DNA from: Anaerolineales bacterium UBA877 | Lineage (GTDB): Bacteria > Chloroflexota > Anaerolineae > Anaerolineales > Villigracilaceae | Direction: 5' to 3' | DNA: 11,419 nt | Assembly (NCBI GenBank): GCA_002294405.1 | Contig: DBFP01000007.1 | Location: 1 to 11,419, forward strand | Shown here: positions 1 to 6,968 of the stretch, in pieces | How the letters are laid out: every line of letters starts with the position of its first letter | Position numbering within the stretch: position 1 is the stretch's first letter | The notes under the pieces: model-generated | Databases searched by the model: none | What the model was told of the DNA's origin: nothing | The model's input: the letters and a program-made list of their open reading frames with translations, nothing else | Translations under genes and position numbers: made by a program

Positions 1-1082
1 AGAACTTCCTCAAGGGAATTTAGTTCCATGTCTCCGGTCACATAGGGATCCGTGGTTATTACTTCCTTTGCCTTGAACAGCATCACTTTTTTCATCTTGT
101 AACTCAGGGATGATCGGGTGTCGTCATTATCAGGTTTGAAAGCCATCCCCAGCAAACCGACGGTCATATTGCACAGATCATATTTCTTTGACAACTTTTC
201 TTCGATGAACAATATTAATCCTTCATTCACGTTCATCGCCGCCTGACCGAGAAAAAAGTTGTTGTTGGCGTAAGCATTTAATTGTATCGTGTCCTTTAAT
301 AGGCATGGACCGGCCGCGAACCCGGCGGTTGACAGCCCATCCAACCGGGGGTAATTGAATTTTACGCCTTTCATCACCCGCTCATAGTCCACACCCGCGC
401 TGGTTGTGATCATATAGAATTGGTTCGCGATGGCAAAGGTGATGTAGCGGTACGCGTTTGAGAATAACTTTGCGAATTCCGCTTCCATGGTTGACAGGGG
501 CACGATTTCCACGTTGATGGCTTTAAAAAAATCGGTCGCCGCTTTTTCCGCTTCCGGGGAGGTCCCGCTGATGATTTGGGGCAGGGTTAGGATCTCCTCG
601 AGCCCCTTCCCTTGCACCAGGCGTTCCGGGCAAAAAGCAAGCAGCATGGGTTTATTTTTGGATTTCAGCCATCCATCCAACCTGTCTGTGGTCCCGGGAT
701 ACAGCGTGGATCTTAAAATCAGGAGCTGCCCCGGTTTAAAATAGGGCAAAAAGTATTTGAAGGAATTTTGGATGCCGCTGAACACGGGGTTTAAAAACTC
801 ATCCACGGGTGTGCCAATGGTTATCACGATCGTTTTCGATTGACCGATGGTTTCAACGTTACTGGATAATGTTAAATTTCCCCTGGATAGGATCTCCTTC
901 AACAATGGTTCTGCCCCTTCTTCCATGAAAGGTATCCTCCCCTGCTTGATTTCATCCAGGGCGCCTCGGTTGATATCATATATGAGCACCTTGAGACCTT
1001 GCCGGGCGAACACCAATGCAAAGGGCAGGCCTATGTGTCCTGCCCCACCCACCACGCATAGATCGTATTTAAACTGCGTCAT
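1..1082 (-). CDS. Nucleotide-sugar dehydrogenase (UDP-glucose / UDP-ManNAc dehydrogenase family), C-terminus cut by window edge
   Basis: Family members oxidise the C6 hydroxyl of a UDP-sugar to a carboxylate in two NAD+-dependent steps, in the cytoplasm, supplying uronic-acid precursors for surface polysaccharide. I translated 360 codons from the reverse strand without a stop. The N-terminus has a Rossmann NAD-binding motif (GAGHIG, residues 13-18, followed by LP). A helix reads AKLFSNAYRYITFAIAN, which matches the central-domain helix of the family and resembles WecC-type enzymes more than Ugd. The catalytic cysteine is Cys260 in GPCLLKD; the usual motif is GGxCxPKD, so the proline is replaced by leucine. 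A later segment (GLLGMAFKPDNDDTR) is the start of the UDP-binding domain. The family is about 430 residues long, so roughly 70 are missing off the edge. The start is set by AAGGAG five bases upstream of the ATG. The exact substrate cannot be told from sequence, so no symbol is given. Confidence 0.9.
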   Translation of the reverse strand, partial: MTQFKYDLCVVGGAGHIGLPFALVFARQGLKVLIYDINRGALDEIKQGRIPFMEEGAEPLLKEILSRGNLTLSSNVETIGQSKTIVITIGTPVDEFLNPVFSGIQNSFKYFLPYFKPGQLLILRSTLYPGTTDRLDGWLKSKNKPMLLAFCPERLVQGKGLEEILTLPQIISGTSPEAEKAATDFFKAINVEIVPLSTMEAEFAKLFSNAYRYITFAIANQFYMITTSAGVDYERVMKGVKFNYPRLDGLSTAGFAAGPCLLKDTIQLNAYANNNFFLGQAAMNVNEGLILFIEEKLSKKYDLCNMTVGLLGMAFKPDNDDTRSSLSYKMKKVMLFKAKEVITTDPYVTGDMELNSLEEV

Positions 1083-1535
1083 AAAATCTCCTTGATATCC
1101 CAATTGTACGTTTCTCCCTGTTTACCACCCCAGCCATCCTGCACTCTTTCATTGGGAGTTATCAAATAATTGATCTTTGAATTTAGCCTTGAACTTACAA
1201 CTAACCAAGTTTTTCATACATTTCAATTCTAAAAGAATGTATTGCCCAACAATAGGAGGTGAGTTTGGTGACTTCCACATGATATCAATTGTACACTTAA
1301 AACATTCTTCGATCTAAAACAATATACGAAATGATAATAAAGATATAATTTGCGGAATGACAGCTCTGGTTAAAAACAGCATGATTTTTAAATACACTTA
1401 TTTTCTATGTCGTGAGTGACAAGAGAGTTCCGAAATAAGTACTCAGGGGTTCACTGAGCCAGGATTCTTTTGGGATATTATTTTTAATACTGACTAGATC
1501 CAAAATGCGCATATTGCTGTCATGCGGAGGTAATC
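1083..1535. other. AT-rich intergenic region between divergent genes
   Basis: This spacer of about 450 bases lies between two divergently transcribed surface-polysaccharide genes and must carry both promoters. I found no convincing gene in it. A perfect TATAAT occurs on the plus strand at 1344-1349 but has no good -35 partner at 16-18 bases. It lies about 190 bases before the glucosyltransferase start, so I do not call a promoter. An isolated Shine-Dalgarno-like AGGAGGTGA sits at 1254-1262, followed only by tiny open frames. A short imperfect direct repeat is listed separately. Confidence 0.7.
1093..1294. repeat. Imperfect short direct repeat TGATATC(CC)AATTGTAC
   Basis: The sequence TGATATC-CC-AATTGTAC at 1093-1109 recurs as TGATATC-AATTGTAC at 1280-1294, identical apart from a two-base insertion in the first copy. 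The first copy lies just upstream of the ribosome binding site of the leftward dehydrogenase gene. The second lies just downstream of an orphan Shine-Dalgarno-like sequence. It could be a regulator binding site, a remnant of a local duplication, or chance in AT-rich DNA. Confidence 0.35.
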
Positions 1536-3152
1536 ATGAAAAATACAAACGCGGTGAATAAAACGACAGTTGAAAATACTTTAATGAAGTTGGAAAACCA
1601 GATAACTGTTCATATTGGAATATTTATCCGGGAGAATTGGACTGTGCTTGTTGCATTTGCCGTAGTGATCATTTGTGCCTATGGTTTTGAATTATTCAAT
1701 TTCAATTTAACAATAGACGAAGAAAATCCAATGTTCCTATCACCTTCTTTGTGGTATGTTTCTATTGGACGATGGGGTGCATATGTCTTAAATTATTTGC
1801 TATTGCCCAACTCAACGATTCCCTTTGTTCCTCTATTTTTGGGCTTGGTATTTCAAGCCGCGGCTGCAATGCTATTGCTGTCCAGTTTGGGTTCTTTCTC
1901 AAATATTGAAAAAATAATCTTTGGTTGTATTTTGTTGACATTTCCTACAACAGCCTATATGGGTAGCTTTTCGCTGGTGAATTACACTATCGGGTTTGGT
2001 TACTTTTGTATAGGATTAAGTTTATATGTATTTGTCAAGGTGCCCAAACACTATCAGTATTTTTCCATACTCCCAGCAGCATTTGCAATTGCAATTTATC
2101 AGGGGCTCATTCCTACCCTAATTTCAGTTTATTTAGTCTATCTGGTATTTTTCACAATCAAAACAGGGCGGAGTAAGTGGAGAATTATTTTAAACATTTC
2201 TGTTATTTTAATCCTATCTTTCTCTCTTTATTTTGTAGTCGATATATTTATGAAGTGGATATTAAATGCCCCGGCTTCAGGCTATTCAGAATCCTTTTTA
2301 ATGCCGGGGGCATTAATCCATGATTTCCGGAATGTTATGAAGCGTCTTATATCCCTGATAGTTGGTATCTATTCTGGCGCTCAGTCGATTTATGCAGATA
2401 AAATTAGTACACTTCCATATCTAATCCTTCTCTCCTTATTGGGAAGTTGGTATATTATTTTTAAATCTGAGTCTTCAAAAATAACTAAAATTGCTCTTGC
2501 CTTCGCTATCCCGCTTGTTCTCTTTATCCCCTTTATGCTGGGTCTGGTAACCAATGGAGCCATTCCTTTGCGATCTTTGCAAGACGTGCCCGTGGTGGTT
2601 CCATGTGTAATTACGCTTGCAATAAAGGACAATAAAAAGATTTCTCAATATGTCATTGGCTTATTGGCTTTTATGGTTATTTTTCAGTCTGTCGTTTCGA
2701 ACAACCATTTGTTCCTCTCATCAAATTTGACACTTCAAGCAGATAAATTACTTGCCTCCAGGATAATTAATCGAATTGATCAAATTAGGGGGACTGCCAC
2801 TGACCCAATAAACTTTCTTGAAGTAGTCGGTTCTCCCAATACCGTTTATCCTCAAGTAATTCACAGGTCTGAAACCATTGGAGGCAGCTTTTTTGAATGG
2901 GATCAGGGAAATGCGCAGAGAGTAACTTTATTTCTTTCTTTCATTGGATTCACTGGTCTATCTCCCTCTGGCAGACGTGGTGAAATTGTTGCCGTTGCCG
3001 AGGCCATGCCTGAATGGCCTGCAGCTGGCAGCGTAAGTGCCTATAAAGATACAATTATTCTAAAATTCGGGCCGTATAACGCTTACCAAAAATATACAAT
3101 TTGTTATTATGAAGTTTATCGGGAAACTGTACCTCAAGGTTTTTGCCCTTAG
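1536..3152 (+). CDS. GtrII-like integral membrane glucosyltransferase
   Basis: This 538-residue multi-pass membrane protein looks like the GtrII-type glucosyltransferase family (Pfam Glucos_trans_II). Family members move a glucosyl group from a polyprenyl-phosphate carrier onto O-antigen or another surface polymer at the outer face of the cytoplasmic membrane. The first helix is at about residues 35-54. It is followed by the acidic DEE motif (residues 61-63) and then W-x4-GRWG (residues 73-81), which is the typical arrangement. About ten hydrophobic segments follow up to residue 390, with an arginine in GAIPLRSLQDVP (Arg346) before another helix. The last 140 residues are less hydrophobic. 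GGAGGT lies just upstream of the ATG, confirming the start. The gene is AT-rich: the 60 bases at 1561-1620 contain 18 G/C, against 34 in 6061-6120 of the reductase gene. This suggests transfer, as is common for polysaccharide genes. The acceptor is unknown. Confidence 0.8.
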   Translation: MKNTNAVNKTTVENTLMKLENQITVHIGIFIRENWTVLVAFAVVIICAYGFELFNFNLTIDEENPMFLSPSLWYVSIGRWGAYVLNYLLLPNSTIPFVPLFLGLVFQAAAAMLLLSSLGSFSNIEKIIFGCILLTFPTTAYMGSFSLVNYTIGFGYFCIGLSLYVFVKVPKHYQYFSILPAAFAIAIYQGLIPTLISVYLVYLVFFTIKTGRSKWRIILNISVILILSFSLYFVVDIFMKWILNAPASGYSESFLMPGALIHDFRNVMKRLISLIVGIYSGAQSIYADKISTLPYLILLSLLGSWYIIFKSESSKITKIALAFAIPLVLFIPFMLGLVTNGAIPLRSLQDVPVVVPCVITLAIKDNKKISQYVIGLLAFMVIFQSVVSNNHLFLSSNLTLQADKLLASRIINRIDQIRGTATDPINFLEVVGSPNTVYPQVIHRSETIGGSFFEWDQGNAQRVTLFLSFIGFTGLSPSGRRGEIVAVAEAMPEWPAAGSVSAYKDTIILKFGPYNAYQKYTICYYEVYRETVPQGFCP

Positions 3153-3231
3153 TAACATCCCGGTTGACCATCTGTTTTTTCACCAGGTACCAGACACCCG
3201 CTCGGCAATCAGGCAGGGATTGGGATCCTCT

Positions 3232-4689
3232 TTATGATTTTTGTTTTTCAACAGGGATCACTTTGTCGGCAATAATCCGCAGACCAATGACACCCGCTCC
3301 CGCCGCGATCGCAGCAGCCCTCGCCGCATTTGGGTAATAGGGGATGACATTGTACGCCCACAGCGCAAAGGGGAGGAAGAACAGGATCATGACTACCAGG
3401 AAGTCACCAATATAGTAGAAGAGCCATCGCTTGGATTTGGTTCCCGCATTGAACAGGGCGTTGGCGGTCAGGCCGAGCATGAGCAGGAGCAGACCCACCA
3501 GTGCCATGACCAGATATTGAGACAGGTAGGGCGAGGCTAATGTAGGCGCTGGGGGCACGATGATCATGCATGCCGCTATGCCGGCCAATCCCAGGATCAG
3601 CAACGCCGTCTTCCCCTTGCCCGGTTTCAATTTCGTGTCGAGCCAGGTGACTCCTATCCCCCCAGCGGAAATCGCCAGCATCCATTCCCCGTAAAGCAGA
3701 TTGAACAACAGCTCGCTTTTGCTGAAGTTGTTCTTTTGAAATTCCCCGATCGTGATCCAACTGTAATTGGGCGCCGTTCCGGCAGTCCGTTTTAAAATGC
3801 CCTCCAACCCCATGGCGAAGAACACCTCCCCGGTTTGCGGATCCACTGCCGCACTGTATGGCGGCAGTGCCGTGGCATTATAGGCATGCTTGCTGCTGAT
3901 GAAATACAACTTCTCTGCTTCGGAAGGAAGAGTCCACTGATAGTCTGCCTGCCAGGTATTGCCCTCGTCGGAGGAGCGTTCTATCAAGCCCGGATTGAAC
4001 CTGTACTGGGTTTTTTCATCGGTCGGGTCCAGTTGTATTTCTCCGTACTTGGGAGAAAAAATTGCCTCCGAGCATTTAACCTTGCTGTTTTGCCATGTCA
4101 ACCCGCCGTCATTGCTCTGGAAATTGTAACTGGAAAAATAGGTGTTGCAGGCCAGGATGGTGTTCCCGGAAAATTCGATCGAGGTGACCCCGAGGTTGGG
4201 CGCAGCCGAATCTGCCGCGGTGACCAGCGCAAGGACGGCAAATAATCCAACCCCCGCAAGCCTCCCGGGTCTGAGGCCGGCTCGAGGGCGGTACCAGTTC
4301 CAGGCTGTTAAGGGGATTGCCAGCAGCGCCAGCAGGTCGCTTCCATCCTGCACGACCGACACGGGCCTCCCGATTAGGGACGCCAGACCGGAGACCAGCA
4401 GCGCGTTGATCGGGGTTGCCTTGACCAGTCCGAATATCAGCCCGGTGCCAAGGATCGAAAGCGGGAAGGCAGCCTGCCGTAGGCGCTGCGGTAGCAGCCA
4501 TGCAGCGAGCGCCGTAAATCCCAATGGGGCTGCGAAGATCCATGCAAAATCCCCCAGTTTGCCCGTGAACCAGTTCGGCGTGATATGTTGAAGCACAAAT
4601 GTGTTCAGCGCATAAAGCGCGATCGCCGCAACAGTGAGCGGATGTACCAGCAGGCTCATTGCCTTGTCAAAAACCGGATTTTCTTTCAT
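3232..4689 (-). CDS. Multi-pass membrane protein with inserted extracytoplasmic Asp-box (BNR-like) domain
   Basis: Function unknown. The 485-residue product has three visible parts. The N-terminal block has hydrophobic segments at about 15-34, 48-66, 74-90, 115-130 and 143-160, with a distinctive polar stretch PNWFTGKLGDFAW (38-50) between the first two. Residues about 165-325 form a hydrophilic domain with two Asp-box motifs, SNDGGLTW (192-199) and SSDEGNTW (239-246), the hairpin signature of sialidase and BNR-type propellers. A second membrane block has segments near 333-350, 361-380, 388-410, 422-447 and 455-472. The domain is too small for a full propeller by itself. Two cysteines (Cys181 and Cys206) lie in it and could form a disulfide if it is outside. 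GGAGGG lies five bases before the ATG, and a good promoter precedes it. It is convergent with the glucosyltransferase gene, with only 79 bases between them. No enzymatic motif is visible, so sensor, scaffold or channel remain open. Confidence 0.8.
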   Translation of the reverse strand: MKENPVFDKAMSLLVHPLTVAAIALYALNTFVLQHITPNWFTGKLGDFAWIFAAPLGFTALAAWLLPQRLRQAAFPLSILGTGLIFGLVKATPINALLVSGLASLIGRPVSVVQDGSDLLALLAIPLTAWNWYRPRAGLRPGRLAGVGLFAVLALVTAADSAAPNLGVTSIEFSGNTILACNTYFSSYNFQSNDGGLTWQNSKVKCSEAIFSPKYGEIQLDPTDEKTQYRFNPGLIERSSDEGNTWQADYQWTLPSEAEKLYFISSKHAYNATALPPYSAAVDPQTGEVFFAMGLEGILKRTAGTAPNYSWITIGEFQKNNFSKSELLFNLLYGEWMLAISAGGIGVTWLDTKLKPGKGKTALLILGLAGIAACMIIVPPAPTLASPYLSQYLVMALVGLLLLMLGLTANALFNAGTKSKRWLFYYIGDFLVVMILFFLPFALWAYNVIPYYPNAARAAAIAAGAGVIGLRIIADKVIPVEKQKS

Positions 4690-4731
4690 GGCGTCCCTCC
4701 AGGTTCAGGTGGGGAAAAAGCCCCCGCTTTT

Positions 4732-4760
4732 ATTATATGGATTTTATTCTCCGGATTCAA
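4732..4760 (-). promoter_or_regulatory. Sigma70-type promoter for the Asp-box membrane protein gene
   Basis: Read on the minus strand, TTGAAT (4760-4755) and a perfect TATAAT (4737-4732) are separated by 17 bases. The predicted start of transcription is near 4725, giving a leader of about 35 bases that includes the GGAGGG ribosome binding site. Confidence 0.7.
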
Positions 4761-4933
4761 CAGGGAAATTTGGTGCCGGCATGGATTCATGTGATCCATC
4801 ATCCCTGGTGTGTGCCCGTTGAATCAAGGGCCGATCTGCCATTTATGTTATTTATATGACGAATGGCAAGTTAATATGTTCCATTTGAGAACTCCGGAAA
4901 GATTAAATTGGAATAAGGTGATTATTCATAATC

Positions 4934-4963
4934 TTGACTAATTTCATCTTATTAGTTTATAAT
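4934..4963 (+). promoter_or_regulatory. Sigma70-type promoter for the cupin operon
   Basis: TTGACT (4934-4939) and a perfect TATAAT (4958-4963) are separated by 18 bases. Transcription should begin near 4970, giving a leader of about 90 bases before the cupin start at 5061. The ATG at 4962 falls inside the -10 box, so it cannot be the start of translation from this promoter. Confidence 0.75.
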
Positions 4964-4998
4964 GGTGCCTGTTAGAGAAGGAAGAGCACCTGCATACC

Positions 4999-5052
4999 CA
5001 TCATTCTGTGATGCCGATTGTTCGGATGCTCCCCACCCTCCTGGCAAAGGAG
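4999..5052 (+). promoter_or_regulatory. Structured 5' leader with ribosome binding site in a hairpin
   Basis: Three small perfect hairpins lie in the predicted leader of the cupin mRNA. They are CATCA-TTCTG-TGATG (4999-5013), the directly abutting CCGA-TTGT-TCGG (5014-5025), and CTCCT-GGCAA-AGGAG (5038-5052). The right arm of the last is the Shine-Dalgarno sequence of the cupin gene, eight bases before its ATG. Such an arrangement could limit ribosome access. The stem is only five base pairs, so the effect may be small. It matches no riboswitch class I know. Confidence 0.35.
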
Positions 5053-5060
5053 AAAACCTT

Positions 5061-5426
5061 ATGTTGGCAGAAAAAAGAATCACCTCATGGCCGGACCCCA
5101 CCCGGGTGGCCTCCGACGTTTACAAGCTGATCCTGGAAAATGAACGCGTCCGCGTGTTTGATGTGCGCTTCAAACCCGGTCAGAAGGCCGTCATGCACAC
5201 GCATCCCGCCCATGTCGTCTATGTCCTTGACGATTACACCTTAAACCTCGAAATCCCGGAACGGGAAGCCCAGGAAATTCCATTAAAAGCCGGACAGACC
5301 ATTTACATGGAAGCCGGACCGCACGCCGCACAGAACATCGGGAAGACCGAAGGTCATGCCCTGGTGATCGAATTAAAAGAGCCTCAGAAGAAGCCTGATC
5401 GGCATTCTTCCTCCGGGATGATTTGA
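5061..5426 (+). CDS. Small single-domain cupin protein
   Basis: A 121-residue cytoplasmic protein of the small cupin type, resembling proteins annotated as BauB-like or generic cupins; the substrate is unknown. The first cupin motif is visible as G40, H46 and H48 in MHTHPAHVVYVLDD, and the second as GPHAAQN with H88 and N92. Three of the usual four metal ligands are therefore present (His46, His48, His88). The glutamate normally found a few residues after the HxH is absent; the position holds His51, Val52 or Val53. The frame is open upstream to 4962, but that ATG overlaps the promoter -10 box. I chose the ATG at 5061 because AAGGAG lies eight bases upstream and because the extension is proline- and cysteine-rich and not cupin-like. 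It probably shares an mRNA with the next gene, 36 bases downstream. Confidence 0.85.
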   Translation: MLAEKRITSWPDPTRVASDVYKLILENERVRVFDVRFKPGQKAVMHTHPAHVVYVLDDYTLNLEIPEREAQEIPLKAGQTIYMEAGPHAAQNIGKTEGHALVIELKEPQKKPDRHSSSGMI

Positions 5427-5462
5427 GACAGGAATGTGACCGGAATTACCGGGACCAGATTA

Positions 5463-5717
5463 ATGAAACGCTATCTTGTCGAATCCGTGCATGAAGCCAA
5501 GGACTGTGACCACATATTGGAACTTTTCATGTTCCACGGGCATATCCTTAATTTCGATTGGGGTTGCGAATCAGGGGTGCATTCCGGTTGGGCCCAGGTC
5601 GATGCAGAGAATGAGACCGAGGCGCTCCTGTCAGTTCCCCCACAATTGCGTTCCAAATCGCGTGCCGTCCGGTTGAACAAGTTCACCCCCGAAATGATCC
5701 AGACTCTTCATAAATAA
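5463..5717 (+). CDS. Small conserved hypothetical protein (GCxSGxHxGW motif)
   Basis: Function unknown. The 84-residue product begins MKRYLVES, like small ferredoxin-like fold proteins of the DUF4242 sort, but I cannot assign it to a named family. Visible features are a compact central motif GCESGVHSGWA (residues 34-44), with Cys35 and His40, then an acidic helix (DAENETEALLSVPP) and a basic C-terminal part (RSKSRAVRLNKFTPEMI). The frame could also start at a GTG at 5436. The ATG is preferred because MKRYLVES is a natural strand-forming start, though its ribosome binding site is weak (GGGA). The gene follows the cupin closely and precedes a terminator-like hairpin, so the two probably form one operon. 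Confidence 0.7.
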   Translation: MKRYLVESVHEAKDCDHILELFMFHGHILNFDWGCESGVHSGWAQVDAENETEALLSVPPQLRSKSRAVRLNKFTPEMIQTLHK

Positions 5718-5753
5718 TTCGATGGGGTGGGACGTTCTAGATTTTAGTTTAAG

Positions 5754-5795
5754 CCGCCGTCGTCCACTGGTGATGATGGCGGTCTGTTTATTCTT
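5754..5795 (+). terminator. Probable rho-independent terminator of the cupin operon
   Basis: An 11-bp stem (5754-5764 with 5772-5782, including two G-U pairs) encloses a seven-base loop. It is followed by TCTGTTTATTCTT, a loose rather than pure T-run. It lies 37 bases after the small hypothetical gene and before the aldo/keto reductase gene. Confidence 0.5.
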
Positions 5796-5866
5796 GAAAG
5801 TTGGCATTCCTTCACTGCGCGGATCCTGCCAACTCTCGCAGTCAATAAAATAAAAAAGGTGAAAAT

Positions 5867-6835
5867 ATGGAATACCGCGAACTGGGACGCACTGGCTGGA
5901 AGATTTCCACAGTCAGCCTGGGCACATGGGCCATGGGCAGCCTGTGGGGCACAGTGGATAAACGCGAGTCGCTTGCCGCTCTTAACCGCGCCCTGGACCT
6001 GGGTGTGAATTTCTTTGACACCGCCGATGCTTACGGCAGCGAACCCCTGCTGGGGCAGCTGCGCCGGCAAAGGCATGAGCCCTTTTACATTGCCACCAAG
6101 ATGGGCATGGGCGTAAATCCCGACCCGCATGGATACACCCGGCGCAACCTGTCCGCCTTTGTCGAGGGCAGCCTGCGCAGCCTTGACACCGAGACCATCG
6201 ACCTGATGCAGTTGCATTGTCCGCCCATCGAGGTCTACAACTCCGAGACGTTCGGCATCCTCGACGACCTGGTGAAGCAGGGCAAGCTCCGGCATTATGG
6301 CGTCAGCGTTGAACGCATCGATGAGGCCATGGCGGCGGTCCAGTTTCCCGGCGTACAGTCGGTCATGATCATCTTCAACATGTTCCGCCAGCGCCCCATT
6401 GAAGATTTCTTCCCCGAGGCCTGGCGCCGCAAGGTCGGCATCCTTGCCCGAGTGCCCATGGCTTCCGGCCTGCTCACCGGCAAAATGACGGCCTCCACCA
6501 CATTCGCCCGCGACGATCACCGCTCATTCAACCGCACCGGTGCCGCGTTTGATAAGGGCGAGACCTTTTCAGGGGTGGATTTTAACCAGGGGCTGAAAGC
6601 CGTTGAGGAGCTGCGCCCCCTGGTGCCTGCCGGTTGGACCATGGCTCAACTGGCACTGCGCTGGATCCTGATGTTTGATGCCGTGACCTGTGCTGTTCCC
6701 GGCGCTAAGCGTCCCGCCCAGGTTGAAGAAACTCTCCAGTCTGCCAGCCTGCCTCCCCTCTCGGAAACCACCATGTCGCGCCTCCGCGGGATCTATGATC
6801 AGTATATCCGTCCCGATGTGCATCATTTATGGTGA
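5867..6835 (+). CDS. Aldo/keto reductase family oxidoreductase
   Basis: Aldo/keto reductases are cytoplasmic NAD(P)H-dependent enzymes that reduce aldehydes and ketones to alcohols on a (beta/alpha)8 barrel. The 322-residue length is normal. The catalytic tetrad is complete: Asp51 and Tyr56 in FFDTADAYGSEPLLG, Lys78 in IATKMG, and His117 in DLMQLHCPP. The N-terminal YRELGRTGWKISTVSLGTW is the usual opening strand, and the late VPGAKRPAQVEETL (about 279-292) is the cofactor-phosphate-binding segment, as in members written IPGARxPEQVxEN. AAGGTGA about five bases upstream supports the start. The gene stands alone between two terminators, so it is probably monocistronic, although I could not find a clear promoter in the 80 bases before it. 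Substrate unknown. Confidence 0.93.
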   Translation: MEYRELGRTGWKISTVSLGTWAMGSLWGTVDKRESLAALNRALDLGVNFFDTADAYGSEPLLGQLRRQRHEPFYIATKMGMGVNPDPHGYTRRNLSAFVEGSLRSLDTETIDLMQLHCPPIEVYNSETFGILDDLVKQGKLRHYGVSVERIDEAMAAVQFPGVQSVMIIFNMFRQRPIEDFFPEAWRRKVGILARVPMASGLLTGKMTASTTFARDDHRSFNRTGAAFDKGETFSGVDFNQGLKAVEELRPLVPAGWTMAQLALRWILMFDAVTCAVPGAKRPAQVEETLQSASLPPLSETTMSRLRGIYDQYIRPDVHHLW

Positions 6836-6862
6836 TGCTCTAGTTGATACCAACCATAACTT

Positions 6863-6896
6863 CCTCCCCAAATCCCGTGGATTTGGGGAGGTTTTT
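6863..6896 (+). terminator. Rho-independent terminator after the aldo/keto reductase
   Basis: A perfect 13-bp inverted repeat (6863-6875 with 6879-6891, arms CCTCCCCAAATCC and GGATTTGGGGAGG) has a three-base loop and is followed by TTTTT. It lies 27 bases after the reductase stop codon. There is no T-run in the other direction, so it should act on plus-strand transcripts only. Confidence 0.92.
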
Positions 6897-6968
6897 GGTA
6901 GGGCTTATTGTCTAAAAACTTATAAATTTGGGGGGTTGGGGTGCGACTTCTTTCTTTACTTCCCCTCG

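Noticed and set aside
1442..1458. Inverted repeat CTCAG/CTGAG upstream of the glucosyltransferase gene
   Set aside because: Only five base pairs around a seven-base loop, with no associated promoter elements.
5744..6520. A 258-codon open frame on the minus strand opposite the aldo/keto reductase gene
   Set aside because: It lies antisense to a gene with a complete catalytic tetrad, has low-complexity His/Gly/Gln-rich composition and no ribosome binding site logic. Long antisense frames are expected in GC-rich coding DNA.
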